DNA of 17,690 nt from Bacillus sp. AFS037270 (GCF_002585305.1 NZ_NUNF01000042.1:85597-103286); one strand, 5' to 3'; counted from the first letter of the stretch, positions 5,651-13,796 are shown. A program made the numbers and translations. Notes: a model not told the origin generated them from the sequence alone.

Positions 5651-7520
5651 GATCATTTGTAGTGTAAATCATATATCAAAATCATATGGCGGCAATACGA
5701 TATTTAAAGACCTATCCTTTGAAATACATCAAGGGAGCCGGATTGGTTTAGTTGGACGGAACGGCGGCGGAAAAACGACTTTAATTAAGCTGATTGCGAA
5801 TCAAGAACCGGTAGACGAGGGAGTAATTCATTGGAAAAAAGGACTTGAGATTGGTTATCTAGCACAAATCCCTAATTTTAAAGGTTTAATGGTTAAGGAA
5901 GTTCTTAAAACGGCCTTTGAGCAATTAACTCAAACAGAATTAAAGCTTCAGGAAATGGAGCTTGAAATGGCTCAGGAGCTTGCACCCATCGACTTACAAA
6001 GACTTATGGACCAATATGGCAAACTTCAGGATGAGTTTATTTTAAATGGCGGATATGAAGTAGAAGCGCAATTAGACCGGATTGCGAGTGGATTAAATAT
6101 TACGAGTTTGCTTGATCAGCCCTTCGATGGACTAAGCGGCGGCGAGAAGACTAAAGTGGGTCTTGGCCTTTGTTTGTTAAAAAATCCTGAACTCTTGCTT
6201 TTGGATGAACCGACTAACCACCTTGATTTAAAGGCGATTGAATGGATGGGGTCCTACCTGAAGGACTATAAAGGAACGATGGTCCTGATTTCGCATGATC
6301 GTTACTTTTTAGACGAGGTAGTGACAAAGGTACTGGAAATGGAAGACGGCGAAGTTGATTTATATCATACGAATTTTAGTGGTTATGTAAAAGAAAAAGA
6401 AGAACGATTATTACGAGAATTTCAAGAATATCAAGAGCAGCAGAAAAAAATTAAAAAGATGAAAGAAGCCATCAAGCGTCTTCGAGATTGGGCGAACCGT
6501 TCCAATCCGCCAAGTGCGGCGCTTCATAAGAGAGCCACCAACATGCAGCGTGCCCTTGACCGAATTGAAAAACTAGAACGTCCTAAGATTGACGTCAAAA
6601 AAATGGCGATTGATTTTGAAGCAGGTGACCGAAGTGGGAAAGATGTCATTGTCCTAGAAGGCGTTTCAAAGTCCTTTGGCACCCGGAATTTGTTCGACGA
6701 AGTGAATATGTTGGTCCAATATAAGGACAGAACCGCCATTGTTGGCGAAAATGGCACTGGTAAATCCACTCTTTTAAAAATGATCCTTAAAGAAGTTGAA
6801 GCAGATAAAGGGATTGTTAAAGTTGGAAGTAATGTTAAAATGGGTTATTTATCTCAGCATGTATTCCAGGATATCGCTGATGAACAAGTCATTGATGTTT
6901 TTCGCTCTGAGGTAGTAGTAAACGAAGGTGAGGCCCGCCATATTTTAGCCAAGTTTTTATTTTACGGACCTGCTGTATTTCGTAAGGTAAATCAGTTGAG
7001 TGGCGGTGAGAGGATGCGTTTACGGCTGGCACAATTGATGTATCAAGATATAAATTTGCTTATCTTGGATGAACCAACGAACCATCTTGATATTGATTCA
7101 TGCGAGGTCCTCGAGGAAGCTCTTGAACAGTTTAATGGTTCGATATTAGCTGTTTCCCATGACAGATTCTTTTTAAATAAACTATTTAATAAAATCTATT
7201 GGCTCCAAAAAGGGTGTCTTCACTGCTTTGCCGGAAATTATGATTGGGCAAAAGGAAAGTTGGAGGAGAGAGGAAACAAACCGGCCGTTTCGAAGAGCGT
7301 AGTAGAAAAGCAAATACCGCAAAAAGGAATACAGGTGGATAGGAATAAAACAGAAGAAATCGAGAAAGAAATAGAGCAAATTGAACGTGACATTTCTAAT
7401 CTAAAACAAAAGCTCGAAATGGAAAGTAAGCTCGAATTAATGCAGAAAATATTTATGGAAATAGATGTAATTGAAAAGCTGCGCGACCAGCTTTATGCGC
7501 AATTGGATGAAGTAATCTAA
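5649..7520 (+). CDS. ABC-F family ATPase, possible ribosome-protection type
   Basis: Soluble tandem-ATPase ABC-F protein of 623 residues without membrane segments; the family acts on the ribosome E/P site. Domain 1: Walker A GRNGGGKT (36-43), signature LSGGE (162-166), Walker B LLLLDEPTNHLD (182-193). The interdomain linker (about 244-315) is a long basic coiled coil with RLRDWANRS and HKRATNMQRALDRIEKLERPK. Domain 2: Walker A GENGTGKS (366-373), LSGGE (450-454), Walker B LLILDEPTNHLD (470-481). A C-terminal coiled coil spans about 567-620. The linker lacks the RASTTKRAQSRRK-type sequence of housekeeping YdiF-like members. I chose ATG 5649 because AAGGAG lies 7 bases upstream; ATG 5643 is too close. 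The regulated leader favours an antibiotic-responsive member (compare vmlR), but substrate drugs cannot be read from sequence. Confidence 0.9.
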   Translation: MIICSVNHISKSYGGNTIFKDLSFEIHQGSRIGLVGRNGGGKTTLIKLIANQEPVDEGVIHWKKGLEIGYLAQIPNFKGLMVKEVLKTAFEQLTQTELKLQEMELEMAQELAPIDLQRLMDQYGKLQDEFILNGGYEVEAQLDRIASGLNITSLLDQPFDGLSGGEKTKVGLGLCLLKNPELLLLDEPTNHLDLKAIEWMGSYLKDYKGTMVLISHDRYFLDEVVTKVLEMEDGEVDLYHTNFSGYVKEKEERLLREFQEYQEQQKKIKKMKEAIKRLRDWANRSNPPSAALHKRATNMQRALDRIEKLERPKIDVKKMAIDFEAGDRSGKDVIVLEGVSKSFGTRNLFDEVNMLVQYKDRTAIVGENGTGKSTLLKMILKEVEADKGIVKVGSNVKMGYLSQHVFQDIADEQVIDVFRSEVVVNEGEARHILAKFLFYGPAVFRKVNQLSGGERMRLRLAQLMYQDINLLILDEPTNHLDIDSCEVLEEALEQFNGSILAVSHDRFFLNKLFNKIYWLQKGCLHCFAGNYDWAKGKLEERGNKPAVSKSVVEKQIPQKGIQVDRNKTEEIEKEIEQIERDISNLKQKLEMESKLELMQKIFMEIDVIEKLRDQLYAQLDEVI

Positions 7521-7523
7521 AAA

Positions 7524-7562
7524 AAACGAACTCCTCTGGAATCTTCTGGGGAGTTTGTTTTC
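7524..7562 (+). terminator. Intrinsic terminator after the ABC-F gene
   Basis: AAACGAACTCCTC pairs with GGGGAGTTTGTTT (13 pairs, two of them G-U) around TGGAATCTTCT, ending in a T-rich tail. It begins four bases after the stop codon. Confidence 0.85.
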
Positions 7563-7619
7563 ATTTGTAGAAATCAATGACAATACACTTACGTTAGAGA
7601 TGATATAGAGCTATCTAAT

Positions 7620-7659
7620 GGAGGTGACGCAGCTGTCTTGTATAGGGATCTCCTTTTTT
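7620..7659 (+). terminator. Terminator-like hairpin upstream of the antiporter gene
   Basis: GGAGGT (7620-7625) pairs with ATCTCC (7648-7653), followed by six T (7654-7659). The loop is 22 bases. The arrangement GGAGGTG, CAG-TGTC, then C-rich arm plus T6 resembles the attenuator at 5526-5555. It may end a short transcript begun upstream or attenuate antiporter transcription. Confidence 0.4.
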
Positions 7660-7669
7660 GAGATAGACT

Positions 7670-7697
7670 TTTCGAAGTACGAAATTTTCCTTATAAT
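7670..7697 (+). promoter_or_regulatory. Candidate promoter of the antiporter gene
   Basis: A perfect TATAAT at 7692-7697 with a poor -35 (TTTCGA at 7670-7675, 16-base spacing). Initiation would fall near 7704, giving a short leader with AAAGGTGGG at 7717-7725 before the ATG at 7732. Confidence 0.4.
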
Positions 7698-7731
7698 GAG
7701 GAGTGTTCTTACTTCTAAAGGTGGGTTTTAT

Positions 7732-9057
7732 ATGACAGTAAAGTTTTCTTTTACACAGGTCCTGTTTCTTCTCCTTATCACTATAATCGGGGTTTTCTTG
7801 TCCGTCATCTATCACCAGCCACTGGTAATAGGTTTTCTTCCTGGATATCTTGTTTTATTTTTACTCTCATTAAAAAGGACTGTCTCTATTAGAGAATCAA
7901 TAAAAATTAGTTTCATAGGTGTCAATAAAACAAGAATTGTCATCATCATTTTATTTTTAGTCAGTTTCTTGCTGCCTTCCTGGTACTTATCAGGAACGAT
8001 TGAGCAAATGGTCAAGATTGCATTGGATCTTATCCATCCACACCATTTTTTTATTCTATCCTTCTTTATTAGCATGATTTTCTCCATGCTGCTTGGTACG
8101 ACGATCGGGACACTAAGTGCAATTGGGGTTCCGCTATTAGGGACAGCCGCGGTACTTCAGCTCCCTCTTCCCATCGTAGCGGGAGCATTAGTTTCAGGGG
8201 CTTTTGTCGGAGACAGAACATCACCTTTCTCCAGCGCACATCAATTACTGGCCCACACGGTCGAAGTACCAGTAAAAAGGCAAGGGAAAGCAATGTTTAT
8301 GACAACCATTACGGCCATTCTTTTTTGTCTATGTTTTTATGGCGTAGTGGACGCACAGTTTGCCAGCAAGGCGTCCTTAACAAGCGATCATTTGATCTGG
8401 AGTGAGCTCTCACCGGCAAGGTTTATTCCACCAATCACCCTAATCGTGTTTGTTCTTTTTAGAATGAGTATCATATATGCGTTCTTATCTAGTATTCTAT
8501 CAGCAGTTGTCATCTCGTTCGTCAATGGGACTTCATGGACAACACTTGCAGCAGCTTTTTGGCATGGCATTGATGGCCTAGGCGGCGGTTTCATTCATAT
8601 GTACCAATTGCTGTTGTTTTTAGCCCTAGCAGGGGCATATAATGGCCTTTTGGAAAAACTAAATGTTATTCAGCCTTATTTGGATAAATGGCTGGAGTCA
8701 TCGCACAGTTTGCTTGTAGATACCTTGAAAACACTCATGGCAACCCTAATCATTACGTTAATTGCTGCCAATCAGACCCTTCCGATTATTTTAACGGGGA
8801 GATCGTTTCTCCCACATTGGTCCCATTATTATGGAAAGGAAGAGTTAGCTAGAGTGATGGGCGATTCGACTATGCTATTTCCTGGGATTGTCCCATGGAG
8901 CGTGCTTGCGATTATGTGCAGTACAATTGTAGGCATTCCGATGTTCGAATATTTGCCATATGCATTATTTTTATGGGTATTACCGATTATTACGATATTG
9001 GTTTCGCTCGGCAAGGGAATGCGTAATTCAAAAAAACACCCTACGGCAACCGCTTAA
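7732..9057 (+). CDS. NhaC-family Na+/H+ antiporter
   Basis: Polytopic membrane transporter of 441 residues with about 10-12 hydrophobic segments, predicted to exchange Na+ for H+ across the cytoplasmic membrane. The strongest family sign is GALVSGAFVGDRTSPFSS, the GD-x-x-SP motif of NhaC-type antiporters, inside a Gly/Ala-rich segment preceded by GTTIGTLSAIGVPLLGTA. An in-frame ATG at 7618 is open, but the extension crosses a terminator-like hairpin and a perfect TATAAT. ATG 7732 has AAAGGTGGG 6 bases upstream and starts just before the first hydrophobic segment, so I use it. The substrate could also be an amine or organic acid/cation pair, since the NhaC fold includes malate/lactate exchangers. 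Monocistronic between terminators. Confidence 0.85.
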   Translation: MTVKFSFTQVLFLLLITIIGVFLSVIYHQPLVIGFLPGYLVLFLLSLKRTVSIRESIKISFIGVNKTRIVIIILFLVSFLLPSWYLSGTIEQMVKIALDLIHPHHFFILSFFISMIFSMLLGTTIGTLSAIGVPLLGTAAVLQLPLPIVAGALVSGAFVGDRTSPFSSAHQLLAHTVEVPVKRQGKAMFMTTITAILFCLCFYGVVDAQFASKASLTSDHLIWSELSPARFIPPITLIVFVLFRMSIIYAFLSSILSAVVISFVNGTSWTTLAAAFWHGIDGLGGGFIHMYQLLLFLALAGAYNGLLEKLNVIQPYLDKWLESSHSLLVDTLKTLMATLIITLIAANQTLPIILTGRSFLPHWSHYYGKEELARVMGDSTMLFPGIVPWSVLAIMCSTIVGIPMFEYLPYALFLWVLPIITILVSLGKGMRNSKKHPTATA

Positions 9058-9089
9058 AAACAGGGTCTATCATGGTTCTGTTTTTTTTT
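9056..9089 (+). terminator. Intrinsic terminator after the antiporter gene
   Basis: AAAAACAG (9056-9063) pairs with CTGTTTTT (9078-9085); G-U pairs extend the stem inward to a TATCAT loop, and a run of nine T follows (9081-9089). The 5' arm overlaps the antiporter stop codon. Confidence 0.9.
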
Positions 9090-9175
9090 ATTCGAATCCC
9101 GGTATTTCTAGTTGAATGAAGTCCATTTTTTTATCATATAAGTGGTAATAAAGTAATTGGACAAGGAATGATGAG

Positions 9176-9751
9176 ATGCTGAAAAAATTAGCGGTTATCG
9201 GATTCGGAAGCACGATGATTAGCGTGGGAATTAATATGTTTATTCTGCCGTTTCATTTAATAAATGGGGGAATATTTGGCATCAGCCTATTATTAAATTA
9301 CGTATGGGGATTGAAAGTAGGTCTTATGTTTATCCTGCTAAATATTCCTATTTATCTATTTGCTCTTAAAAAGGACCCAATTTATTTCTACAATGGAATA
9401 CTTGGCGCGGTTTTTTCTGGCTGCCTGATTGAGTTATTACTCCCATTAAACGGATTAATGAACTTACCAATTATCAGTAGTGTGATTATCGGAGCGATCA
9501 TTATTGGAGTGGGTGTAGGGGTGATGCTGCGTAATCATATAAGTCCAGGCGGAATGGACTTACTTGCCCTTTTAATCGCAAAATGGACAAAGGTGAATGT
9601 TGGAGTCATTATGGTTACTCTTGATGCAGTGATTATTTTAACAGGCCTTTTTCTCTTACAGGATGCCAGACTTTTATATTCATTGTTAATCATCTCCATT
9701 ATTGGTATGCTGGCAACGATTATTACATCGTACCGTCGGGTTAGCATGTAA
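9176..9751 (+). CDS. Short YitT-family membrane protein
   Basis: Integral membrane protein of 191 residues with about five to six hydrophobic segments. It matches the membrane half of YitT-family proteins (DUF161): GSTMISVGINMFILPFHLINGG at the N-terminus, then GVGVGVMLRNHISPGGMDLLALLI, the conserved glycine-rich segment with SPGG. The usual C-terminal cytoplasmic DUF2179 domain is absent: the protein stops after TSYRRVSM at 191 residues, whereas full members are about 280-290. No frame-disrupted remnant follows, so it is a genuinely short member rather than a broken one. AAGGA lies 8 bases before the start. The function of the family is unknown. The glycosylase gene follows after 57 bases without a terminator. 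Confidence 0.85.
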   Translation: MLKKLAVIGFGSTMISVGINMFILPFHLINGGIFGISLLLNYVWGLKVGLMFILLNIPIYLFALKKDPIYFYNGILGAVFSGCLIELLLPLNGLMNLPIISSVIIGAIIIGVGVGVMLRNHISPGGMDLLALLIAKWTKVNVGVIMVTLDAVIILTGLFLLQDARLLYSLLIISIIGMLATIITSYRRVSM

Positions 9752-9808
9752 ACAGAAAACAAAATGAAAATGGGTAAAATAAAATAAAAAGGATAGAGGA
9801 GGAAAAAG

Positions 9809-10309
9809 GTGAATCCGGTTGATGATCATTTAGCAGAGAATTTAAAGATTTTATTTGTCGGTTTTAATCCAAGTATTCGCTCTAGTGAACTTGGACACCA
9901 TTACGCCAACCCTAACAATCGATTTTGGAAGATTTTATATGAAGCTGGACTAACAGAGCGTAAATATAATGCAGCAGAAGATGCCCAGTTATTAGAGTTT
10001 GGATATGGATTTACCAATATAGTCGAGAGACCAACGAAGGCAGCAGATGAAATTACAAAGGAAGAGTACAGAGAGGGAAGAGAGATACTGAAACGAAAAA
10101 TTGAGCGGTATCGGCCCAAAGTGGTTTGTTTTGTTGGTAAGGGAGTCTATCAAGAATACAGCGGTCGAAAGTCGGCTCCCTGGGGAAAACAAATAGAGTC
10201 GGTTGTCCCGGAGGTAATCGATTTTGTCGCACCTTCGTCCAGTGGTTTGGTTAGAATGAAGTTGAACGATATTGTGGATATCTACCGTCAGCTCCTAGAG
10301 ATAGAATAA
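9809..10309 (+). CDS. mug: Mug/TDG-type G/U mismatch-specific uracil-DNA glycosylase
   Basis: Small DNA-repair glycosylase (166 residues) of uracil-DNA glycosylase family 2, which removes uracil or thymine-derived lesions opposite G by base excision. Seen: the family motif GFNPSIRS (G18-S25) with the conserved catalytic-site Asn N20, then NNRFW (36-40), GFTNIVERPT (67-76), and the second motif PSSSGLVR (142-149) corresponding to the intercalation loop. The start is GTG 9809, with AGAGGAGG ending 6 bases before it. It is full length for the family. It lies 57 bases downstream of the YitT-type gene with no terminator between, suggesting one transcript, though no functional link is evident. Confidence 0.92.
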   Translation: MNPVDDHLAENLKILFVGFNPSIRSSELGHHYANPNNRFWKILYEAGLTERKYNAAEDAQLLEFGYGFTNIVERPTKAADEITKEEYREGREILKRKIERYRPKVVCFVGKGVYQEYSGRKSAPWGKQIESVVPEVIDFVAPSSSGLVRMKLNDIVDIYRQLLEIE

Positions 10310-10310
10310 A

Positions 10311-10336
10311 ATCGACGGGGAAGATTCTCCGTCGAT
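10311..10336. terminator. Bidirectional terminator between mug and the cyclase gene
   Basis: ATCGACGGGGA pairs with TCTCCGTCGAT (11 pairs including one G-U) around AGAT. On the minus strand it is followed by TTTTATTC, so it mainly serves the cyclase gene; on the plus strand there is no U-tract and it would be weaker for mug. Confidence 0.75.
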
Positions 10337-10344
10337 GTAGTATC

Positions 10345-12207
10345 TCATTCGAATTTTTTATGATAATGCGCTAACGCCATGAGCGGAAAGATATATCGGT
10401 AGCTGTGATAATGAATATAAAACGCACCTGCCATACCTTGCCCTTTAGGATAGTCTGTCGTCCAATCAATTTTCTCTAGATTATTAAGTAAATATGTTAT
10501 TCCTCTTTTAATAGCAGTTGTCGGTTTATCTGACACGGAAATCAAAGCATCAAGAGCCCAGGCCGTATGTGTTAACGTGCTTGCAGGTAACGGGACATAG
10601 GTTTTTTTACTATCACTATGACAGGACTCTCCCCAACCTCCGTCTTTATTTTGTTTATCGAGAATCCATTGAACCGCTTTTTCTATCGAGGTATGCCGCA
10701 CTGAAAAACCAACTGCCAAAAGGCCTGTGATTGCGGCCCAGGTACCATAAAGATAGCAAATCCCCCATCTTCCATACCAGGAGCCATCCCTCTCCTGATT
10801 CCTCAATAGCCAATGGATCCCTTGTTTAATGGCTGTATGATCTCGGGATAAATTTGTGTACTGACCAAAAAACTCGAGGGTCCTCCCAGTTAAATCGGCA
10901 CATGACGGGTCTGCGATGATAAATTCTCCTTTTTCAATAGGCAAAAATTGCAGCAGTTTTGAGTTCGTGTTTTTTTCAAATGCCGGCCAGCCTCCGTCAT
11001 CATTTTGCATCGACAATACCCATGTAACGGCGCGGTCCCAACTTTGAGTTTCAGGAGGAGTCATCCGATAAATAGAGCGAAGCGAGGCGGTTGTGTCATC
11101 TACATCTGGCAAAATGGTATTGATATTGGAGAAGCCCCAGCCGCCAGGCATTGTCTTCGGATTATGAATCACCCAATCGCCAAATTTTCGATGCTGCTTC
11201 TCCAGCAAATATTGATTGGCCTGAATTACCATGGGATTGTCGGGTGAAACACCTGCAGCTTGTAAACAAAAGCTAATTAAGGAGGTGTTCCACACATTTG
11301 CTGTCGTATATTGCATATGAGGGAACCCATCAATTTCACACTTCATCGATTTAATTCCATCCACTGCTTTTGTAATGACCGAGTCTGTTTTTTTATAGCC
11401 AAGCGATAATAGGGCAAAAATCATTAAAAAGGTAGAGCTATAGTAGCTGTAAAAAGTACCATCCGGCTCAAGATGGTCAAGCATATACTTTTTTGCCCGC
11501 TCAATCGCTAGCTGATGAAGTTGTTTTGGTAACCCTAGTAAGCTCTCAACCCCGTCCTTAATAAAAGAAAATAAGGAACGATAGTTATCTGAGCGGTCCC
11601 AATGACTTTCTGCCTCTCGGTTTAGATGTAAATCAGAAAGGTCAGGGCTCTTGTCTGTTTTTATTGTGAATTGTTTATCGGCCAAAATCATGATGGGGGT
11701 TAAATTAGCCCTGCCAAAAACGGAAAACGAATAAAAGTTAACCGGGAAATGCAGCGGCAGGAGGATCAGTTCAATTGGAAGCGGAGAATAGGAAGGCCAG
11801 GTGTACTGTCCGGTTATGGCAAGCATGACTTTTGTAAACATGCTTACTTGTGCGATACCACCGTTAGCAAGTATGAATCGTTTGGCTGCAAGTAAGCGTT
11901 TATCATTTTTAGGGTAGTTTCCCGAATATAACAAAGCATAGTAGGCTTCTACAGTGGCTGTCAGATTACCTTCTCCCTCATCATAAAAAAGCTTCCATGC
12001 CCCGTTTTTCTCCTGTTTGCTGAGAATTCTCTTTGAGAGCCCGTGAATTAATTCTTCATCATGTAATTCCAATGACCGTAATAAAATGATCATATAAGCG
12101 TCTGTGGATATGCCTGTTTCGAATGGATAGTCCCAAGAGCCGTTGGGAGATTGGTCTTTGCGAAGCATCTCAATAATCCAATCCATGCCTTTTTTTATAT
12201 CAGTCAT
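10345..12207 (-). CDS. sqhC: Squalene-hopene / sporulenol-type terpene cyclase
   Basis: Class II triterpene cyclase of 620 residues (counted from the chosen start). Numbering from the longer in-frame start at 12240 (11 residues more), it shows the DxDD proton-donor motif D379-V-D-D382 in LPDVDDTTA and several QW repeats: QEKNGAW, QNDDGGWPAFEKN, QERDGSWYGRWGICYLYGTW, QNKDGGWGES. PGGWGFSNIN just before the DxDD motif is also typical. In Bacillus the homologue (sqhC) is sporulenol synthase, cyclising tetraprenyl-beta-curcumene to a spore-associated lipid; hopene synthesis from squalene is the alternative. I chose ATG 12207 because the longer start has no ribosome binding site, while GAAGG lies just before 12207, and the distance to the first QW repeat then matches the Bacillus protein. 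It is the only large minus-strand gene in the window. Confidence 0.93.
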   Translation of the reverse strand: MTDIKKGMDWIIEMLRKDQSPNGSWDYPFETGISTDAYMIILLRSLELHDEELIHGLSKRILSKQEKNGAWKLFYDEGEGNLTATVEAYYALLYSGNYPKNDKRLLAAKRFILANGGIAQVSMFTKVMLAITGQYTWPSYSPLPIELILLPLHFPVNFYSFSVFGRANLTPIMILADKQFTIKTDKSPDLSDLHLNREAESHWDRSDNYRSLFSFIKDGVESLLGLPKQLHQLAIERAKKYMLDHLEPDGTFYSYYSSTFLMIFALLSLGYKKTDSVITKAVDGIKSMKCEIDGFPHMQYTTANVWNTSLISFCLQAAGVSPDNPMVIQANQYLLEKQHRKFGDWVIHNPKTMPGGWGFSNINTILPDVDDTTASLRSIYRMTPPETQSWDRAVTWVLSMQNDDGGWPAFEKNTNSKLLQFLPIEKGEFIIADPSCADLTGRTLEFFGQYTNLSRDHTAIKQGIHWLLRNQERDGSWYGRWGICYLYGTWAAITGLLAVGFSVRHTSIEKAVQWILDKQNKDGGWGESCHSDSKKTYVPLPASTLTHTAWALDALISVSDKPTTAIKRGITYLLNNLEKIDWTTDYPKGQGMAGAFYIHYHSYRYIFPLMALAHYHKKFE

Positions 12208-12232
12208 CGTACCTTCACATTCCTCTCCCCAA

Positions 12233-12261
12233 ATTCTCATCTATCTATACATATTCTCATC
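12233..12261. repeat. Direct repeat in the cyclase/DUF2515 divergent region
   Basis: ATTCTCATC occurs at 12233-12241 and 12253-12261, exactly 20 bases apart (two helical turns), within the short region from which the two genes diverge. It may be an operator; no convincing -35/-10 pair was found for either direction. Confidence 0.3.
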
Positions 12262-12370
12262 CATACTGGAGAATTCGTAAGGGAGGTAATGTGCCATTTT
12301 TTTTATCAGAAATCGTGAGAGGCCTCCGCTTGAAATCATATCGGAAGAATTAAAGAAAAAGAGTAAATCA

Positions 12371-13411
12371 TTGTTGTCTCTGCCTCCGATTACCAAGAGT
12401 GAGGAGATTCTTCTAGATAAAATAAAGCAGAAAACCAGGGAATATAATTTAAATAATGTCACGAGAACGAAAGCCTATCTTGATTTTTATCTTCGCTATC
12501 CCGATATCCACTGGGCTTTTCTCGGCCATATGGTTTCCCGGAATGGCGGCTGGAACATGACCGATTTAAAAGGGGAATTCCTGCCCCGATTGATGACGAA
12601 GAAAGATCGTCAATTATTCTTTCAATTTTTAGAGCGGGGAAACTGGTTGATTTATCAAGACGTTTATCCTCAGTTTTTACTTTATGAAGAAAGCCTAAGA
12701 TCAAGTAAGCCCTTGTTTCATTTATTTGCTTATTTAAATATCTCCACTTTTATGGAAACGATTTGGAATCAGTTTTGGAGAACCAATGACACGTATATTC
12801 TTACGATGGCCTTGGTTATTAATGAACAAAGCTACCTAGAAAAAAGAGTGGTTCAAAATCCGCAGTATCAAAAAGATGTATTAAACAAATTTGAATTTTT
12901 ACTTCAAGATTGGCTTTCATTTAATCATATTCTTTTTCCGTACGGAAACAAGAACTTGGCCGGACAAACACTTCATCAGTTTGAATCATTAAATGAACGG
13001 ATTTTACTTGGTAAGAGATTATATAAGATTCTTTTTAAAAATAAAGAGATCCACCAAAAGGCAGTTGAATGGGCGAAAAGCTATCAACATACGGGTTCAA
13101 GGAAGGATTATTGGCCGCATATTTTTAATAGTGTGAACGAAGGGACACCTGGCTTTCCTTACCAGCTTCACTTGAAATCCTGTCAGTTGAGGCCAGGGGC
13201 AAAAAGGATTTTTAGCCCGATGTTAGAGATGGCTTGGAAAAATGTAAGTCATAATGAAGCAGAAAAAGGGGATTGGTTTACAGATTGGCATGTGGTGGAC
13301 TATTTAGTAGAAGATGAAGAAATGATTGATGGGGGGATAAAAGATGAATATTGCAAAACACTCGAACGACTCGAACTTGCAGCACTTGCCAAAAAGGCGA
13401 TTACCTTTTAA
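12371..13411 (+). CDS. DUF2515 (YppC-type) protein, N-terminus uncertain
   Basis: Soluble protein of unknown function that I place in DUF2515 with B. subtilis YppC, from NNVTRTKAYLDFYLRYP, HWAFLGHMVSRNGGWNMTDL, RILLGKRLYKILF, HTGSRKDYWPHIF and the C-terminal RLELAALAKK. The frame ends at 13411. The conservative start is TTG 12371 (346 residues), but it has no ribosome binding site. The frame stays open upstream to 12290 and the extra codons read like real protein (IRNRERPPLEIISEELKKK). A strong GGGAGG at 12281-12286 lies 9 bases before an ATT at 12296, and GTG 12291 would fit if the eight-T run at 12297-12304 had one more T. So the true protein is probably about 25 residues longer. It overlaps the next gene by 68 bases. 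Confidence 0.82.
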   Translation: MLSLPPITKSEEILLDKIKQKTREYNLNNVTRTKAYLDFYLRYPDIHWAFLGHMVSRNGGWNMTDLKGEFLPRLMTKKDRQLFFQFLERGNWLIYQDVYPQFLLYEESLRSSKPLFHLFAYLNISTFMETIWNQFWRTNDTYILTMALVINEQSYLEKRVVQNPQYQKDVLNKFEFLLQDWLSFNHILFPYGNKNLAGQTLHQFESLNERILLGKRLYKILFKNKEIHQKAVEWAKSYQHTGSRKDYWPHIFNSVNEGTPGFPYQLHLKSCQLRPGAKRIFSPMLEMAWKNVSHNEAEKGDWFTDWHVVDYLVEDEEMIDGGIKDEYCKTLERLELAALAKKAITF

Positions 13412-13793
13412 ATATGAACTTGGCAGTATGGTGCTCGCATCTTTGCTAGGGACTTATTTAGATTTATATTTTGTCGGAAAAGATTTTTATCATTTTCCTC
13501 TAAGACCGTTCCAGAAGATTTTTACGATTAATCTTGCGTTTACGTTAGTAGTGCTTCCATTAATGACACTACTAATATTAAGGTGTATTTCACCGTTAAC
13601 GAAGTGGGGGAAAGCAGGGGTCATCCTTTTAGTTAGCTTGCTTATGCCGGTTTTTGAAAGGTTAGCCGAATTATTAGGCTTGTTTACACATTCTGATGAC
13701 TGGAACCATCTTTACACATTTTTTGGTTATGGCATTTTTTTAACTATTGTTGTGGTATTTCATGAGTGGATGGGAAACGGAATTCGTGAATAA
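13344..13793 (+). CDS. CBO0543-type small membrane protein
   Basis: Membrane protein of 149 residues with four hydrophobic segments (about 27-44, 58-80, 87-108, 122-142). The stretch ASLLGTYLDLYFVGKDFYHFP, followed by RPF and FTINLAFTL, matches the Bacillus protein family named CBO0543, of unknown function. The start at 13344 has GGGGGG 7 bases upstream and gives a hydrophilic N-terminus of about 25 residues. It overlaps the DUF2515 gene by 68 bases in another frame, so the two must be co-transcribed and probably translationally coupled. ATG 13428 is an alternative start that would avoid the overlap but would leave almost no N-terminus before the first membrane segment. A strong terminator follows three bases after the stop. 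Confidence 0.82.
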   Translation: MNIAKHSNDSNLQHLPKRRLPFKYELGSMVLASLLGTYLDLYFVGKDFYHFPLRPFQKIFTINLAFTLVVLPLMTLLILRCISPLTKWGKAGVILLVSLLMPVFERLAELLGLFTHSDDWNHLYTFFGYGIFLTIVVVFHEWMGNGIRE

Positions 13794-13796
13794 CAA

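Noticed and set aside
7618..7731. Upstream in-frame extension of the antiporter
   Set aside because: It passes through a terminator-like hairpin and a perfect TATAAT, the added residues match no membrane or family pattern, and ATG 7732 has a good ribosome binding site.
12241..12462. Minus-strand ORF of 73 codons next to the cyclase
   Set aside because: It lies mostly opposite the DUF2515 gene, has no ribosome binding site and shows no protein-like composition; it is a shadow frame.
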